Shown here: one piece after another, positions 10,001-19,500 of the stretch
How the letters are laid out: each line of letters opens with the position of its first letter
Position numbering within the stretch: position 1 is the first letter of the stretch
Assembly: GCA_947496215.1 (NCBI GenBank)
Contig: CANMCF010000002.1
Location: forward strand, 372,001-436,000
Source of the DNA: an uncultured Bizionia sp.
Lineage (GTDB): Bacteria; Bacteroidota; Bacteroidia; Flavobacteriales; Flavobacteriaceae
Direction: 5' to 3'
DNA: 64,000 bases
Notes under the pieces: model-generated
What the model saw: the letters and a program-made list of their open reading frames with translations, nothing else
What the model was told of the DNA's origin: nothing
Database searches by the model: none
Made by a program: the position numbers and the translations under genes

Positions 10001-10319
10001 ATTCAGGCAAATGGCCGTTAGATTTAACGATAGACTAATATTGGATCATCAAGGGGTGAATGAAGGAGATGTCATTGTCTTCAAAGACAGGGAAGTCGTT
10101 TTGAATGCCGGTGGAACCCGCTACATCGAGTATGATTTCGATGTGGCAAAAGGTAAAAAAGGGAATGCCAGCAAGAAGAATATCTGGCGATTGGAATTCG
10201 TATTGTTGCATAAGTCCAATTTGGAGCCAATAGAGGAGACTTCCATCGACATGGATGTGATAGGATATGACAAATGCCACAGCGTCGTGCCAGTTTGGCT
10301 TCCAATCAACCCAGATTAA
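4011..10319 (+). CDS. giant exported TcB/RHS-like protein with thrombospondin type-3 calcium repeats
   Basis: 2102 residues with a Sec-type N-terminus (hydrophobic ~14-36). Residues ~40-115 (FTPIGTSDMVNLSSGDFNYN, then GVTMDQEASWTGLGWNL) match the opening of Bacteroidota proteins related to SpvB/TcB, where a beta-propeller/RHS shell encloses a partner. A long beta-rich middle lacks clear YD repeats. Asp-rich calcium-binding loops lie at ~1858-1877 (DGDGDGGIDVTDE) and ~1903-1949 (DPDDDGITNIEE, DYDGDGIGDVCDD), the latter of thrombospondin type-3 kind; such repeats often space surface domains in this phylum. The last ~150 residues form a separate beta-sandwich-like domain. There is no recognisable type IX sorting domain. 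It sits between the adhesin and the LRR protein, 33 nt before the latter, so an operon is likely. Its exact role is unknown; a structural partner of the RHS protein downstream is my inference. Confidence 0.65.
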   Translation: MINTIRKSKTTKVMACYLAIQLLLQMTRPTQLWALTGGPTQPEFNAFTPIGTSDMVNLSSGDFNYNIPIMDVGGYPLNLAYDSGVTMDQEASWTGLGWNLNVGQINRQVRGLPDDFNGDEITYENNMRDNQTIGMTMDFNAQIFGIETFKAGGGLTIEHNNYQGISFKPSFGLNFAVSDHVSVGMNLSSSASNGATVSPSVSISAQKKFEDDYANYGISGKTSFGVPFNSRQGLTSFNMSANVKGSATPNGDTKEKFKEATGNIAFGSRIGLNGSGSVSFLNNTFTPAKRTAYKNSGLTFGISVGGDLWGIDAELGLTAYGNKQSIARKQSVEKAYGYEFTDNATNNDILDLNREKEDVVSKNTRVLPMVNYTYDLYNINGQGIGGMFRPFRSQTGYVYDQFVNDESESSFGGGEIEVGSGFHVGLDYKNSPSESHTGVWETNATQFLKEKDPKDDPTYEKVYFKSIGELSVDREKELFQNSLGGYNAMALAIDQPGGNTLGNTGIRNNGYGKFAANRYRVKNYLDDGKTHNYDEVVFSEPIQRKKREIRNQSIQPVSVGDVKKYGLSLFTVNEHASNNLDHHKAGMKILQADGSTYVYGETAYNTKKEEVSFAVNGDGNCAEGSVPIGNSSDNKENSLGNRSGQDWYFNKIDTPGFAHTYLLSSVISSDYEDRTGDGPSDDDFGAYTKFNYEATPERYKWRVPYEDASYNAGLNTHYKDQKGSYMYGEKELKYIDNIETKTHIAIFHLSDRKDGRGVKDDDGGGDSNVAHMKKIDSISLYSKPEYLKYGAEASPIKKAHFIYDYSQCQGIPNNLGGALDDNELDYRDANANLANNGKLTLKKVYFTYRDSKMGKYTPYTFNYGTGEYDQDGKWLQDEASNPTYNLKGYDIWGNYKPNEGGCNVNDDNVTAPEFPYVDQKDKEQQDVYAAAWHLSSVELPSGGRLQMAYEADDYQYVQDRKAMQMFKVVGASRGLNGDATAYDDVLYDRGSYNGSSEAKYLIVEIDEDVTDVEDFKKRYLGEHIDKPIFFKFMLNMTKSGGRNAANFDKNQFDYVSGYFRIDKEVLNDNSEKIFTSSKTEKKCVAIPMRLSDLEGGINGKGKNVNPISKAGWYFGRKHLNQQVYGMELDTDSGNAKDVAQALVKSFGGIIEIFKGPNGRLRDKELCARRFIPQKSWIRLQHPNEKKLGGGSRIRQLLLEDQWDEMLEVSDDDPYKNRYAKRYGQEYDYTLENGGSSGVATYEPLGSKENPFIEPFYNRGDKEKPEEVNYVEKPFGESFFPSPSVTYGRVSVKNYNPSEDIKQHATGKVINEFYTSKEFPTIADYTDIDNPQNWRSNDKEVLQNVLKGLFGLKVSVKSELTLSQGFVVRTNDMNGKTKSQNVYNEYNEFISGVTYNYSTDEVDESKLDNNLVTIDKDGKVREKEIGVHYDVVNDFRESYSKSTVFGIQGNVALLIIGIFPVIIPTAPPERSEIISTLHTTTTTKVIHTTGILKEKIARDLGSQVRTVNKAWDASTGQVLLTETVNEYDDQYYNFNFPAYWGYGGMAQASKNIGASGTLTKNGAFFNYGDNVNVRDFFTFGDELLIDDGSEPMKVWVAGFNDSDKGVAFINRKGEIVGKDEGDGTTIDFKVIRSGYRNQQSANMASITMMKNPIGGRIGGNIGTLDFTQSSDGTMDDLRIVNASAVKYEDFWNAQCEGGLKSLHEDDLNEVEIGNYGFNPYVENIKGEWRAKKSYAYLVERTKAVNGESTEAFNRREGYFKSFEPFYTLEGTEWKMIVPDDSKEWTFASEVTQYSPYGMEIENRDALKRYSSAQYGYNYTLPTAVASNSMYRFMGADNFEDTYYPEEPGQHHFNFRNAIDGDGDGGIDVTDERSHSGRMSLLIPAGGNTSADQTTSLIGELEEDMDPDDDGITNIEEVIDGEDNPADNCPYTPNTDQADYDGDGIGDVCDDMSQPLIRGVYSEANINTGHTCHGRTAKFTIHGAPNDDVYFAFIVHKKGFRQMAVRFNDRLILDHQGVNEGDVIVFKDREVVLNAGGTRYIEYDFDVAKGKKGNASKKNIWRLEFVLLHKSNLEPIEETSIDMDVIGYDKCHSVVPVWLPINPD

Positions 10320-10352
10320 TAATAGCGAAATAAGAAATACCATATTGAACAT

Positions 10353-13300
10353 ATGAAGAATTTAATAGAAGAGATTAATGGGGTGAAGAGCAGGTTGGTG
10401 CTGGCATTTATGGCTATAGCTATGAACCATCTGGTCGTAGCTCAAGTTTCACCCCAAGAACGGCAAGCATTGATAGATCTTTACAACTCGGCCGACGGCG
10501 ACAATTGGACTGTTACTACCTTAGGTGTAAGCCCTTGGTTGGTCAATGACTCCAGTTCTTTGGTTAGTGATTGGGGTGGTGTTACCGTAGAGAATGGAAA
10601 GGTAACCAAGTTGGTGTTGATAAACAACCAACTAAAGGGAATCATTCCAACTTCCATAGGAAACTTAACCAATTTAACGACGTTTAATCTAGCTATCAAT
10701 CAATTGTCGGGAACACTTCCTGATACTATTGGTGATTTAATAAATGTAGAGACGTTTTCGGTAGAACGTAATGCCTTGACAGGAACCATTCCGCCTTCCA
10801 TAGGAGATATGATAGCACTAAAGGTTTTGGTTTTGGGATCCAATACCTTTTCAGGAAATATACCTGGTTCCATTGGCAATCTTTCAAATCTAACACATTT
10901 GAATTTGTTTATAAACCAGCTTGATGGTCCAATTCCGCCTGAGCTTGGTAACCTTTCGAGTTTGACGCATTTGAATCTGTTTAGGAATTTACTTGTAGGG
11001 AACATACCAGCAACATTTGGCAACTTGTCTAATTTGGAGTTCTTCAACTTGTATTACAACAGGCTTACGGGGAGCATTCCAAGCACTTTGGGGAATCTAA
11101 GTGCCCTCAAGGAGTTTAACATAGGGAATAATACGCTTTCCGGAAACATTCCTAGTACATTGGGTAATCTAAGTTTGCTTACCACTTTCAACATAGCTAA
11201 CAATCGCAATGTTTCTGGGGTTATTCCAACAGAATTTGAGCAATTGTCCAATTTGAAGACATTCTATGTCAATAACAATAAACTTGAAGGAAGCATACCA
11301 GCAGGAATGGGAAGCCTAACGGCATTGTCTACTGCTAATTTTGGACTGAATAATCTTTCAGGTAAGATCCCACCCGGTTTTTCATCATTGGCATCCCAAA
11401 ATGTATTGAATCTATTGATTTTTGGTAGCAATAAGTTTGTGTTCGATGATTTTGAAACGGAATTCACTTCGTATCAAAACGAGTTGACGACATTTGTTTA
11501 CAAACCCCAAAAGTGGGTAGGTCAAACAGAAAGCCTGTCTGTGACGGAAGGACAATCCATAACCTTGACCAGTACCGATTTGACTAGCCCAAGTAACAAT
11601 TACAAATGGTTTAAGGACAATGTTGAAATCGTTGGAGCCAATGGAAGGGATTTGGTGATAGCAAATGCAACACCAGCAGATGCTGGTGCCTATCATTTAA
11701 CTGCAACCAATGACAACGTACCAGAATTGACATTGGTTCGCAACAAAATTACATTGACGACGACTCCGAATCTCTGCAATGTTTCCGATTTGGAAAAACA
11801 AGCACTTGTCGATTTGTACAATGCCACCAATGGGTTAAACTGGACGAACAATGCGAATTGGTTAACGGATGCACCAGTTTGCGATTGGTTTGGTGTTACA
11901 GTGGAAGACGACAAGGTGAAGGTATTGAAGTTGAGCAATAACAATCTGTCGGGGAGCATTCCTTCTTCCATAGGGCAGTTGTCCAACTTGATAGAACTGA
12001 GATTAATGGAAAATGGTTATCCGAATGCGGGAATTGTAGGAGGAATCCCCGTGGAGATTGGCCAATTGGCCAATCTTACCATTCTTGATTTGTCATCGAA
12101 CATCTTATCGGGTAACATACCCGTAGAACTGGGTAATCTTACCAAGTTGGAAGAACTCTACCTGAATCGCAACAAATTAATGGGAACCATTCCTCCCGAA
12201 ATAGGGCAATTGCAAGAATTGAATACTTTGTTCTTAGAGCAGAATGAAAATCTTGAGGGACCATTACCCAATGAATTGGCCAATTTGTCAAAGTTGGAGC
12301 GCTTGGTGCTATTTGACAATAAATTCTCAGGAAGGGTCCCGTCTGGATTGGTGGATTTACCTCTGTTGTCTCAATTGGTCATAATACAGAACGAGTTTGT
12401 GTTTTCTGATTTCGAATCCGAATATGATGACTATGTATCCAAGTTAGGCGGTTTATTCTTGTACCAACTTCAGGCCAATGTAGATGAAGAAGAGACTCTT
12501 TCTGTTATAAAGGGGCAGTCCATAACTTTGATCAGTTCGGATTTAACAAGCCCTAATAATACCTATAAATGGTTCAAGGACAATGTTGAGATAACTGGAT
12601 TCAGCGGAAGAGATTTGGAAATCACAAATGCTACTTCGGATGATGCAGGCGAATATCATTTTACAGCTACAAATATTGTGGTCGATGGATTGACTCTAGA
12701 GAGAAATAAAATCACATTGAATGTAATGGACATAGGAGTCATACAACGATTCTGTGTCGATAATGGAGACATAACCATTGGGGATCTTCAATCACCATTT
12801 TCCGATGGTACTGCATCTTGGTTTGGAACAGAATTTGACAAAGCCCTCATATTGTCGGAATATGTGATTCCGGAATCGGGTGTTTACTGGGCAGAATCAG
12901 ATGTCGACCCTGCTTCACCTAGAGTACCGGTGCAGGTCATTCTGGAAACAGGGACGCCAACAGGTCCACCCATTCAAATGTTTGATGAAATGGATGCTCC
13001 TACCGTAGCAAACCTTCAAGCCATAGGGAACGATGTTCAGTGGTATTTGTCTACGAATGGAGAAATCCCTTTGATTGGAAGTGTCCCATTGATGCACAAT
13101 ACCTATTATTATGCTGCCGAAGGAAGAAGTTCGTGTAGACTTCGCGTGTTGGTAAGATTCAATGATGTGAATGAGGACTGTAACTTACTGGATCTCTATG
13201 TCGACGGTTCTTTTGAGAGTTGCGCAGCCGTGGCAAGCAACTATGGACATAATGGAGATGTTACTTGTGGACAGTGGACAAACGGGGAAGGAACAGCAGA

Positions 13301-15755
13301 TACATGGAAAATACCTTTTGATGTCCCGAATTTGGGGATATCGAATGATGTCGCAAAGTCTCCAGATGGAGGCATTGTCGCAGGAGGAATTGCAAGATCT
13401 TTGAGTACGAACGAATTAGAGTCTTTTTATGCTGGCCTTGATGGACTTGAGGTTGGAGAGACGTATTCGGTGGAGTTTTATCAATCCAATGTTACGGGAA
13501 GATTCGATGCGAACGCACAACGAGAAGAAGCAAGGTGGAAAGTGAGTTTTGGAGATCAGGTGCAATATTCCTCCTATATGGTGGTTACCGAAAATCCTTT
13601 GTGGGAGACATCGGCTTTGGAGTTCGTGGCGAACAGTACGGAAGCCAGATTGGAATTCACTGCGTCATCTGCAAATAGGACAAACTCGACATCGTATGTC
13701 TATATGTTGATTGATGGCATCAGGTTATCGAAACTTACAGGAGATGGGACAGGATGTCCGGATGATGTGGTTGTGGAAATCCAAAACTTTTGTAGTATGA
13801 TCGACGACCCTACGGTTGGTGACCTTTTTGGGCCAGAAGGGGTAAATGATGCCATATGGTTTAGCATGGAAGTTGGAGGTTATCAATTTGCTCCGGAAGA
13901 CTTACTTCTCGTAGGAGGTGTAGGTATTCCTTCGGTAGATGTCTATTGGGCGGAAAGTTCACAATTCATTGGTCGAAGACCTGTCAAGGTGATACTGGAC
14001 GAAGGCATCCCGTTGGGGAATACACTTCAAGTATTCAGTTCCGAAAGCAATCCTAGAATATCAGATTTGATAGCATTGGGAAACAATGTGCAATGGTATG
14101 ATTCTGCATATGGCCAAACCCCATTGCAACAGGACTTGGAACTGTTGGATGGACACACGTACTTTGCTGGGCACAATGAAATGGAATGTAGATTGGCTGT
14201 TCAGGTGGAAATAGAAATAGGTTCACCCGATGTCGAAGGTATACAAGTCTTCTGTATTTCGGATTCTCCCATGGTGGCGGACTTGATGGCTACACCATCC
14301 AACCCTTCCTTTGTATTGGCTTGGTATGCTTCACCCGAAGGAGGTACTCCTTTGAGTATGGACACCCTTATAACTAGCTCTGGTTTTTATTATGTGAGTC
14401 AAACTGGCAATGGATCGACTTCAGATAGAATCTCCGTCTATGTTTCCGTCATATCGGTACCGGCACCCACAGGAGCGACGCTTCAGACCATTTATACAAG
14501 TGAGGGAGCCACTTTGCATGACCTTGTGGTAATTGGCAACAACATCATTTGGTATGATGGAGATGGCGTGCAATTGCCTCTGGACTATCCTTTGGAAGAA
14601 GGAGGAACATATTATGCAGGGCAAACGGATGTCTCAGGAAATTGCAAAAGCATCGATCGTTTGGCCGTTACGGTACATTTGGAACCAGAATTACCACCTC
14701 GGTATTTCAGTTGTGAAAAGTTTAGACCAAACCCAGGAGGCAAATATGTCGTAAGTGGATGGGTAAGAGAAAGTGGAGTAACGATTTCGGCAACGGAGAC
14801 AAAGAACTACTCGGAAATTAGCGAGCTCTTTGCCAAATTATTGAATGAGTTGAAGGATGTCATCGTACAGCAAATACCTGTACCGAAAGTTTATGTGCCT
14901 TCTCCAGAATCCAGAGAATACGATGCATTGGTTCCCTTCATAAAGACCAGTGGAATCAACAACTTGACAATCTACGACCTTAAACCGGTTAAAGAGGATC
15001 AAGACGGCTATGAGAGAACCGTAGGTTTTTCTTTTGCTTTCGATGAAGAAGGAGAGACGACATTTACATATAGGACACCTCCCAATATCTTTACCAACAA
15101 CAGTGAGTTCTACAGTTTTCCAATCATAGGAAATGAAGATTCGATAACGATTGATTTCACGGGTGTCGAAAATTGTACGGAAGGACTATGTGTGAATGTC
15201 AGTTTTACCTATAGGTATGTCGTGGTAATCATTCCTATCAATTTTACCTTTCCTCAAAGCCTTTCTATTTCAAATATCTTGAAGGAGTCTGTGGATTTCA
15301 ATACCTATGTTCCGGATCCCAACTATCAGGTGATGAGCTATGCCAATTCGTTGTTGAGGATAACCTATACGGATAGGGAAGGAGGGGAACTACCCGATGG
15401 AGCTACCATCACGTTTAGACCCAAAGGAAATGTAATAGATGGGTGGCAACGTATTTCTGCGGAATTCACCATTCCTACAAATGCGGAACTCATGACCATT
15501 TCCCTGCAAAGTGAGGACAATGATCTCAACGTGTATTTTGACGACCTAAGATTTCATCCCTTCGATGGCAACATGAAGACGTTCGTGTACGACCCGATAA
15601 CACAGAGATTACAATCGGAATTGGATGAAAACAATTACTCCACATTCTACGAATATGATAGAGAAGGTGGTTTGATTCGTGTGAAAAAGGAGACGGAAAG
15701 AGGTGTATACACCATTCAAGAGACAAGATCAGGGAATTCTAAATTGAACAATTGA
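10353..15755 (+). CDS. exported LRR / Ig-like multidomain protein with C-terminal YD motif
   Basis: 1800 residues. Basic/hydrophobic N-terminal export signal, uncut hydrophobic core about residues 15-31. A two-fold duplication is obvious: an LRR cap (ERQALIDLYNSADGDNWT, ~34), plant-type 24-residue LRRs (LSNLTHLNLFINQLDGPIPP) to ~365, then an Ig-like domain at ~389-470 (YKWFKDNVEI, DAGAYHLTATN); the same order repeats at ~475-695 and ~708-793. Then come short repeats of the form QxFC...DL...WY, a jelly-roll-like domain (~938-1130), more such repeats, and finally a YD/RHS-type tail (~1737-1800: YDPITQRLQSELDE, FYEYDREGGLIRVKKE). That tail recurs in Bacteroidota proteins encoded beside RHS genes. 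LRR and Ig domains indicate protein or glycan binding outside the cell. Its stop overlaps the ATG-containing start region of the next gene (TGATG), which supports an operon. Confidence 0.7.
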   Translation: MKNLIEEINGVKSRLVLAFMAIAMNHLVVAQVSPQERQALIDLYNSADGDNWTVTTLGVSPWLVNDSSSLVSDWGGVTVENGKVTKLVLINNQLKGIIPTSIGNLTNLTTFNLAINQLSGTLPDTIGDLINVETFSVERNALTGTIPPSIGDMIALKVLVLGSNTFSGNIPGSIGNLSNLTHLNLFINQLDGPIPPELGNLSSLTHLNLFRNLLVGNIPATFGNLSNLEFFNLYYNRLTGSIPSTLGNLSALKEFNIGNNTLSGNIPSTLGNLSLLTTFNIANNRNVSGVIPTEFEQLSNLKTFYVNNNKLEGSIPAGMGSLTALSTANFGLNNLSGKIPPGFSSLASQNVLNLLIFGSNKFVFDDFETEFTSYQNELTTFVYKPQKWVGQTESLSVTEGQSITLTSTDLTSPSNNYKWFKDNVEIVGANGRDLVIANATPADAGAYHLTATNDNVPELTLVRNKITLTTTPNLCNVSDLEKQALVDLYNATNGLNWTNNANWLTDAPVCDWFGVTVEDDKVKVLKLSNNNLSGSIPSSIGQLSNLIELRLMENGYPNAGIVGGIPVEIGQLANLTILDLSSNILSGNIPVELGNLTKLEELYLNRNKLMGTIPPEIGQLQELNTLFLEQNENLEGPLPNELANLSKLERLVLFDNKFSGRVPSGLVDLPLLSQLVIIQNEFVFSDFESEYDDYVSKLGGLFLYQLQANVDEEETLSVIKGQSITLISSDLTSPNNTYKWFKDNVEITGFSGRDLEITNATSDDAGEYHFTATNIVVDGLTLERNKITLNVMDIGVIQRFCVDNGDITIGDLQSPFSDGTASWFGTEFDKALILSEYVIPESGVYWAESDVDPASPRVPVQVILETGTPTGPPIQMFDEMDAPTVANLQAIGNDVQWYLSTNGEIPLIGSVPLMHNTYYYAAEGRSSCRLRVLVRFNDVNEDCNLLDLYVDGSFESCAAVASNYGHNGDVTCGQWTNGEGTADTWKIPFDVPNLGISNDVAKSPDGGIVAGGIARSLSTNELESFYAGLDGLEVGETYSVEFYQSNVTGRFDANAQREEARWKVSFGDQVQYSSYMVVTENPLWETSALEFVANSTEARLEFTASSANRTNSTSYVYMLIDGIRLSKLTGDGTGCPDDVVVEIQNFCSMIDDPTVGDLFGPEGVNDAIWFSMEVGGYQFAPEDLLLVGGVGIPSVDVYWAESSQFIGRRPVKVILDEGIPLGNTLQVFSSESNPRISDLIALGNNVQWYDSAYGQTPLQQDLELLDGHTYFAGHNEMECRLAVQVEIEIGSPDVEGIQVFCISDSPMVADLMATPSNPSFVLAWYASPEGGTPLSMDTLITSSGFYYVSQTGNGSTSDRISVYVSVISVPAPTGATLQTIYTSEGATLHDLVVIGNNIIWYDGDGVQLPLDYPLEEGGTYYAGQTDVSGNCKSIDRLAVTVHLEPELPPRYFSCEKFRPNPGGKYVVSGWVRESGVTISATETKNYSEISELFAKLLNELKDVIVQQIPVPKVYVPSPESREYDALVPFIKTSGINNLTIYDLKPVKEDQDGYERTVGFSFAFDEEGETTFTYRTPPNIFTNNSEFYSFPIIGNEDSITIDFTGVENCTEGLCVNVSFTYRYVVVIIPINFTFPQSLSISNILKESVDFNTYVPDPNYQVMSYANSLLRITYTDREGGELPDGATITFRPKGNVIDGWQRISAEFTIPTNAELMTISLQSEDNDLNVYFDDLRFHPFDGNMKTFVYDPITQRLQSELDENNYSTFYEYDREGGLIRVKKETERGVYTIQETRSGNSKLNN

Positions 15756-15769
15756 TGAAAGGTATTGAT

Positions 15770-16492
15770 ATGAATAAGAAGATATTTGGGTACATGGGAT
15801 TGATTTTTGTCCTCATGGCACCATTAGGGCTTTCTTCGCAGGAAGATCAGGAAGTAAAGGCGATTTTAGGCAAAGTAGCCGATTTCTATGCCAGTACGTC
15901 CAATTACACGATACAGATGAAGCATCAATTGTTGAGAGGGGGTTCGGGGAACATCATCTCGGAATCGTATGAAGGAAGTTTCGTGAAACAAGGAGATTTT
16001 TCTAAGCTGACGATGTTGAACTCCGAAGTCATTCAATTTCCTGGAGTTCGCTTGGTGATCGACCATGACAGCAAAGCGATGGAATATGATGAGACTGCGA
16101 CCAATTCTTCTGCCCCCATGGATTTGAATGTTTTTTCAAAATATTATCAGGTGGTTTCGATGACTAGCATAGGTAATCAATACGTATGTGAGCTAACCGT
16201 GATTCCAACAGGTGTTAGGATGCCGTATGGGAAGGTGATATTGCATATAGACAAGGACAGGCATTCGGTGGAAAAGCAAGTGTTGTTTCTAACGAGCAAG
16301 CTTCCATTCAAGACGAAAGACGGAAAAAGCGAAGAAGATATCGGGAGATTGGTCATTGCACTCGATCACGACATGGAAACCATGGCGAATACCAAGGAGA
16401 AGTTGAGCAATTACCTATCGAAATCCGGCAACCGTATGGTAGGAACTGGCAAGTGCAAAGGGTACCAAGTAATCAACTTGGCCAACAAATAA
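15770..16492 (+). CDS. exported LolA-like small protein
   Basis: About 240 residues. The start is chosen at ATG 15770 because it gives a classical signal peptide (MNKKIFGYMGLIFVLMAPLG, cut near SSQ). An in-frame ATG at 15755 that overlaps the upstream stop is the alternative. After the signal, the opening AILGKVADFYASTSNYTIQM and the alternating beta-strand pattern (YEGSFVKQGDFSK, VICE-like strands, GKVILHIDK) resemble the LolA/LolB-like lipoprotein-carrier fold also found in DUF4292-type proteins. The resemblance is by pattern only. It lies inside the RHS cluster, 34 nt before the giant RHS gene, so a chaperone or periplasmic carrier role for its neighbours is possible but unproven. Confidence 0.55.
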   Translation: MNKKIFGYMGLIFVLMAPLGLSSQEDQEVKAILGKVADFYASTSNYTIQMKHQLLRGGSGNIISESYEGSFVKQGDFSKLTMLNSEVIQFPGVRLVIDHDSKAMEYDETATNSSAPMDLNVFSKYYQVVSMTSIGNQYVCELTVIPTGVRMPYGKVILHIDKDRHSVEKQVLFLTSKLPFKTKDGKSEEDIGRLVIALDHDMETMANTKEKLSNYLSKSGNRMVGTGKCKGYQVINLANK

Positions 16493-16526
16493 AAGACAAA
16501 TAGCAATTTTCATCATAAAGAGAGTT

Positions 16527-19500
16527 ATGAATATTAAGACTTTAAAAAACACATTGTTGCACCTTCTATTTCTGGTATGCTGTTTTGGCCATGCTCAGAA
16601 TGAGGACACCTATACGGCCGCTCAACTAAACAATGGAATCAACGACCCCAATTTCACGATCGTTTTTGAAGAACCGACATTGCCTTCGGATGATATTCTG
16701 GATGTAAACCCCATGATACAAGTGACTTTGGGAGTCAACGATCAAATAAGTCCATTGGAATGGTTTGCGTTTTCCATGGAGTTGGAGGTGACACCCATAT
16801 CATCCACGGGTACACCAGAAGAGAGCAAAACAGTTGTGTTGGAAGTCGAAAACAACAACTTGGCTGGTGCTGGTGGTAGTTTTGCAAATGTGAGCAAACA
16901 GGTGTTTAAAGGCGCCTATGGTGCTACCATTAGAATAGTGAACACGATCTATGCGAACAAGGACATCAATGGGGATATGCAAAACAATGCGGCCGTTCCA
17001 GACAACATCACGTTGAGTATTGGTTTCAATGCCAAGCGTTATCATGAACTGAACCCAGATGACGTACCAATCTTGAGCATGTCATCGCAATCCGAAATCG
17101 ATGCTTCCAAAGTCCTTGATGTAAGTTGGCCGGAGGTAACAGGAGCAATAGGTTACGATGTAGAGTGGACTTGGGTCGATAGCTATTCCGAGACGCTTTC
17201 CATTCCATTGGAACCTGGGGACATCGATCTTTCGATACGGGATTTCGAATTGGACAATACGAGAGTACAGACGGAAAACGAAAATTATCAGATTCCGCTC
17301 ATATATGCCAAGGGATACGTCATTTTCAGGGTACGCGCAGTCGGTAGATATCTGGACTTGGAAAACCTGGGCAAATACAGGTATGGGAAGTGGAGCAGTG
17401 GCGTGAATGAGAAGGAACATGTTGAGAATTGGCCACATTACATCAGGGTGAACGCAGACCATGAAAACAATAAGAACTGGCAGTTTCAAGCCAGCTATGC
17501 GGAACAAGGAAAGAAAAAGGAGGTCGTTAGCTATTTCGATGGGACGTTGCGTAATCGACAGACCGTTACAAAGATAAATAGCGACGACAATGCCATCATC
17601 GGTGAGGTCATCTACGATGCACAAGGGCGGCCAGCAATCGAAGTCTTGCCGGTTCCCGTAAACGAAAACGAAATCAAGTATTACCAGGATTTCAACTTGA
17701 ACGTGTCGGAAACGATTACGGGAGCACCATACCACTATGAGGATTTCGATATCGAAGACAAGATTTCACCCACCGAGGTCAAGATCAATGGCATGTCCAA
17801 TCAATCCGGAGCGAGTAAATACTATTCTGCCAACAACGATGTGGCAAATGCTTTCAAGGAACGTGTTCCCCAAGCGATGAACAATCCTTTTTCGCAAATA
17901 GAATACACATCGGACAACACGGGACGCATAAAGAGAAAGGGAGGTGTCGGACCAGATCACCAATTGGGGAGCAAACATGAAATGCGATACTATTATGGTT
18001 ACCCAAAACAAAAGGAATTGAATAGGCTTTTTGGCTATAACGTGGGTAATGAGATCCATTACAAGAAAAATGTGGTCATAGATCCCAATGGGCAATCCAG
18101 CATAAGTTACATGGACCCACAGGGGCGAACCATAGCAACGGCATTGGCTGGCGGAAGCCCAACGAGCCTATTGCCTTTGGATGATGAAATTGATGGTGAA
18201 GGAGAATTACACGAGGAAATAGAGTTCGATCTTTTTGAAGCAGATGGTAGCAATGCCAAACATGTGACAGGCAACTTTGGAGCATTGTACGATGCAAGGC
18301 GCTATGGTTCACAACAGGTAAGCCCAGCCGATTTTACAGATTACATCTTCAATTACGAGTTGAAGCTCGATGCATTGAGGTACACCGACGATTGTGGTGA
18401 TGCCCACGAGGGATACCCCTATGCATACGACCTGCAGTTGGATGTGGTGGATGGCATCGGGCAATCCAGATTGCCCAATGCGGCTAACACGACTTTGATT
18501 GCGAATACAGATTTGTCCTTGTTTGCTTTGAATGAAACAGTGGAAGACATGGAAGCAGGCTCTTTCGGAATCTCCAAGCTATTGACGGTAAACAAGGCAA
18601 AGCTGGACGAATATGCAGACGATTACATCTCAAGGATTTCAGATGAGGACAACCCGGATTGCTATGTGAACCCATCCTCGTTTTCTCCAGATGTGAGTGT
18701 GGACCTATGTATCGTCAGTTGTGAGGATTGTAGGGCTGCTTTACTTGTGAATGCAGAAGGTAATCCCACTGATGAAGACACGGCGCAAAACGATTATGTG
18801 GATCAACAAATGGAGTCCTATCAACAGTCTTCTTCACCAGAGGAACTCCTATTGTTGGAGCAGCGATTCATGAGGGAATGGGAGTTGCTGTTGGCCGCTT
18901 GCGATGAAGCCTGTAGGACAGATGGCATTGTGGATGGAGATCCAAATGGTGATGACGTTATCGAGATCATAGAAAACTCCATTTCCTGCAACAATGACAA
19001 GGAGGCCTTGGTAAAGGACATGAGCATTGCCGGACAATACGGTATGAAATTTTTCAATGAGGAACAAAAGTGGGAGCACTTGGAATCGTTAAGCATCTTC
19101 AATGTGGACAACCAGCTTCTAAGCGCCGCTGGCAAGAGTTGGAGGCAACCCTTCCATTACGAAAAGGACTTGGGGACCGATCTTGGGCATTATTACGATG
19201 AAAATGGATATGTGAGCTACATCAGGGTAAAGGAGAATGAAGATGGTACCTACGATCCGCCATTGGTGGATGACGATGACATCGATTTCGACTTGAATCC
19301 AACAGAGGAAGAAGGCTATTACAACGTGGAACCCCAGTTCGTGGCATTCGAAGACATCGACGACCTAAGAGCACATTGGCAGGAGTCTTGGGCGGAATCC
19401 TTAGTGACATACCATCCGGAATACGACTATTTGGAATATTCCTTTGCGGTTTGTGCAGTAATAAGACCCTTGGAAGGTACCACTACGAATATGAACAGTG

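Noticed and set aside
15752-15757. TTG at 15752 or ATG at 15755 as start of the LolA-like gene
   Set aside because: They overlap the upstream stop and add residues before a classical signal peptide; ATG 15770 is preferred, although 15755 cannot be excluded.
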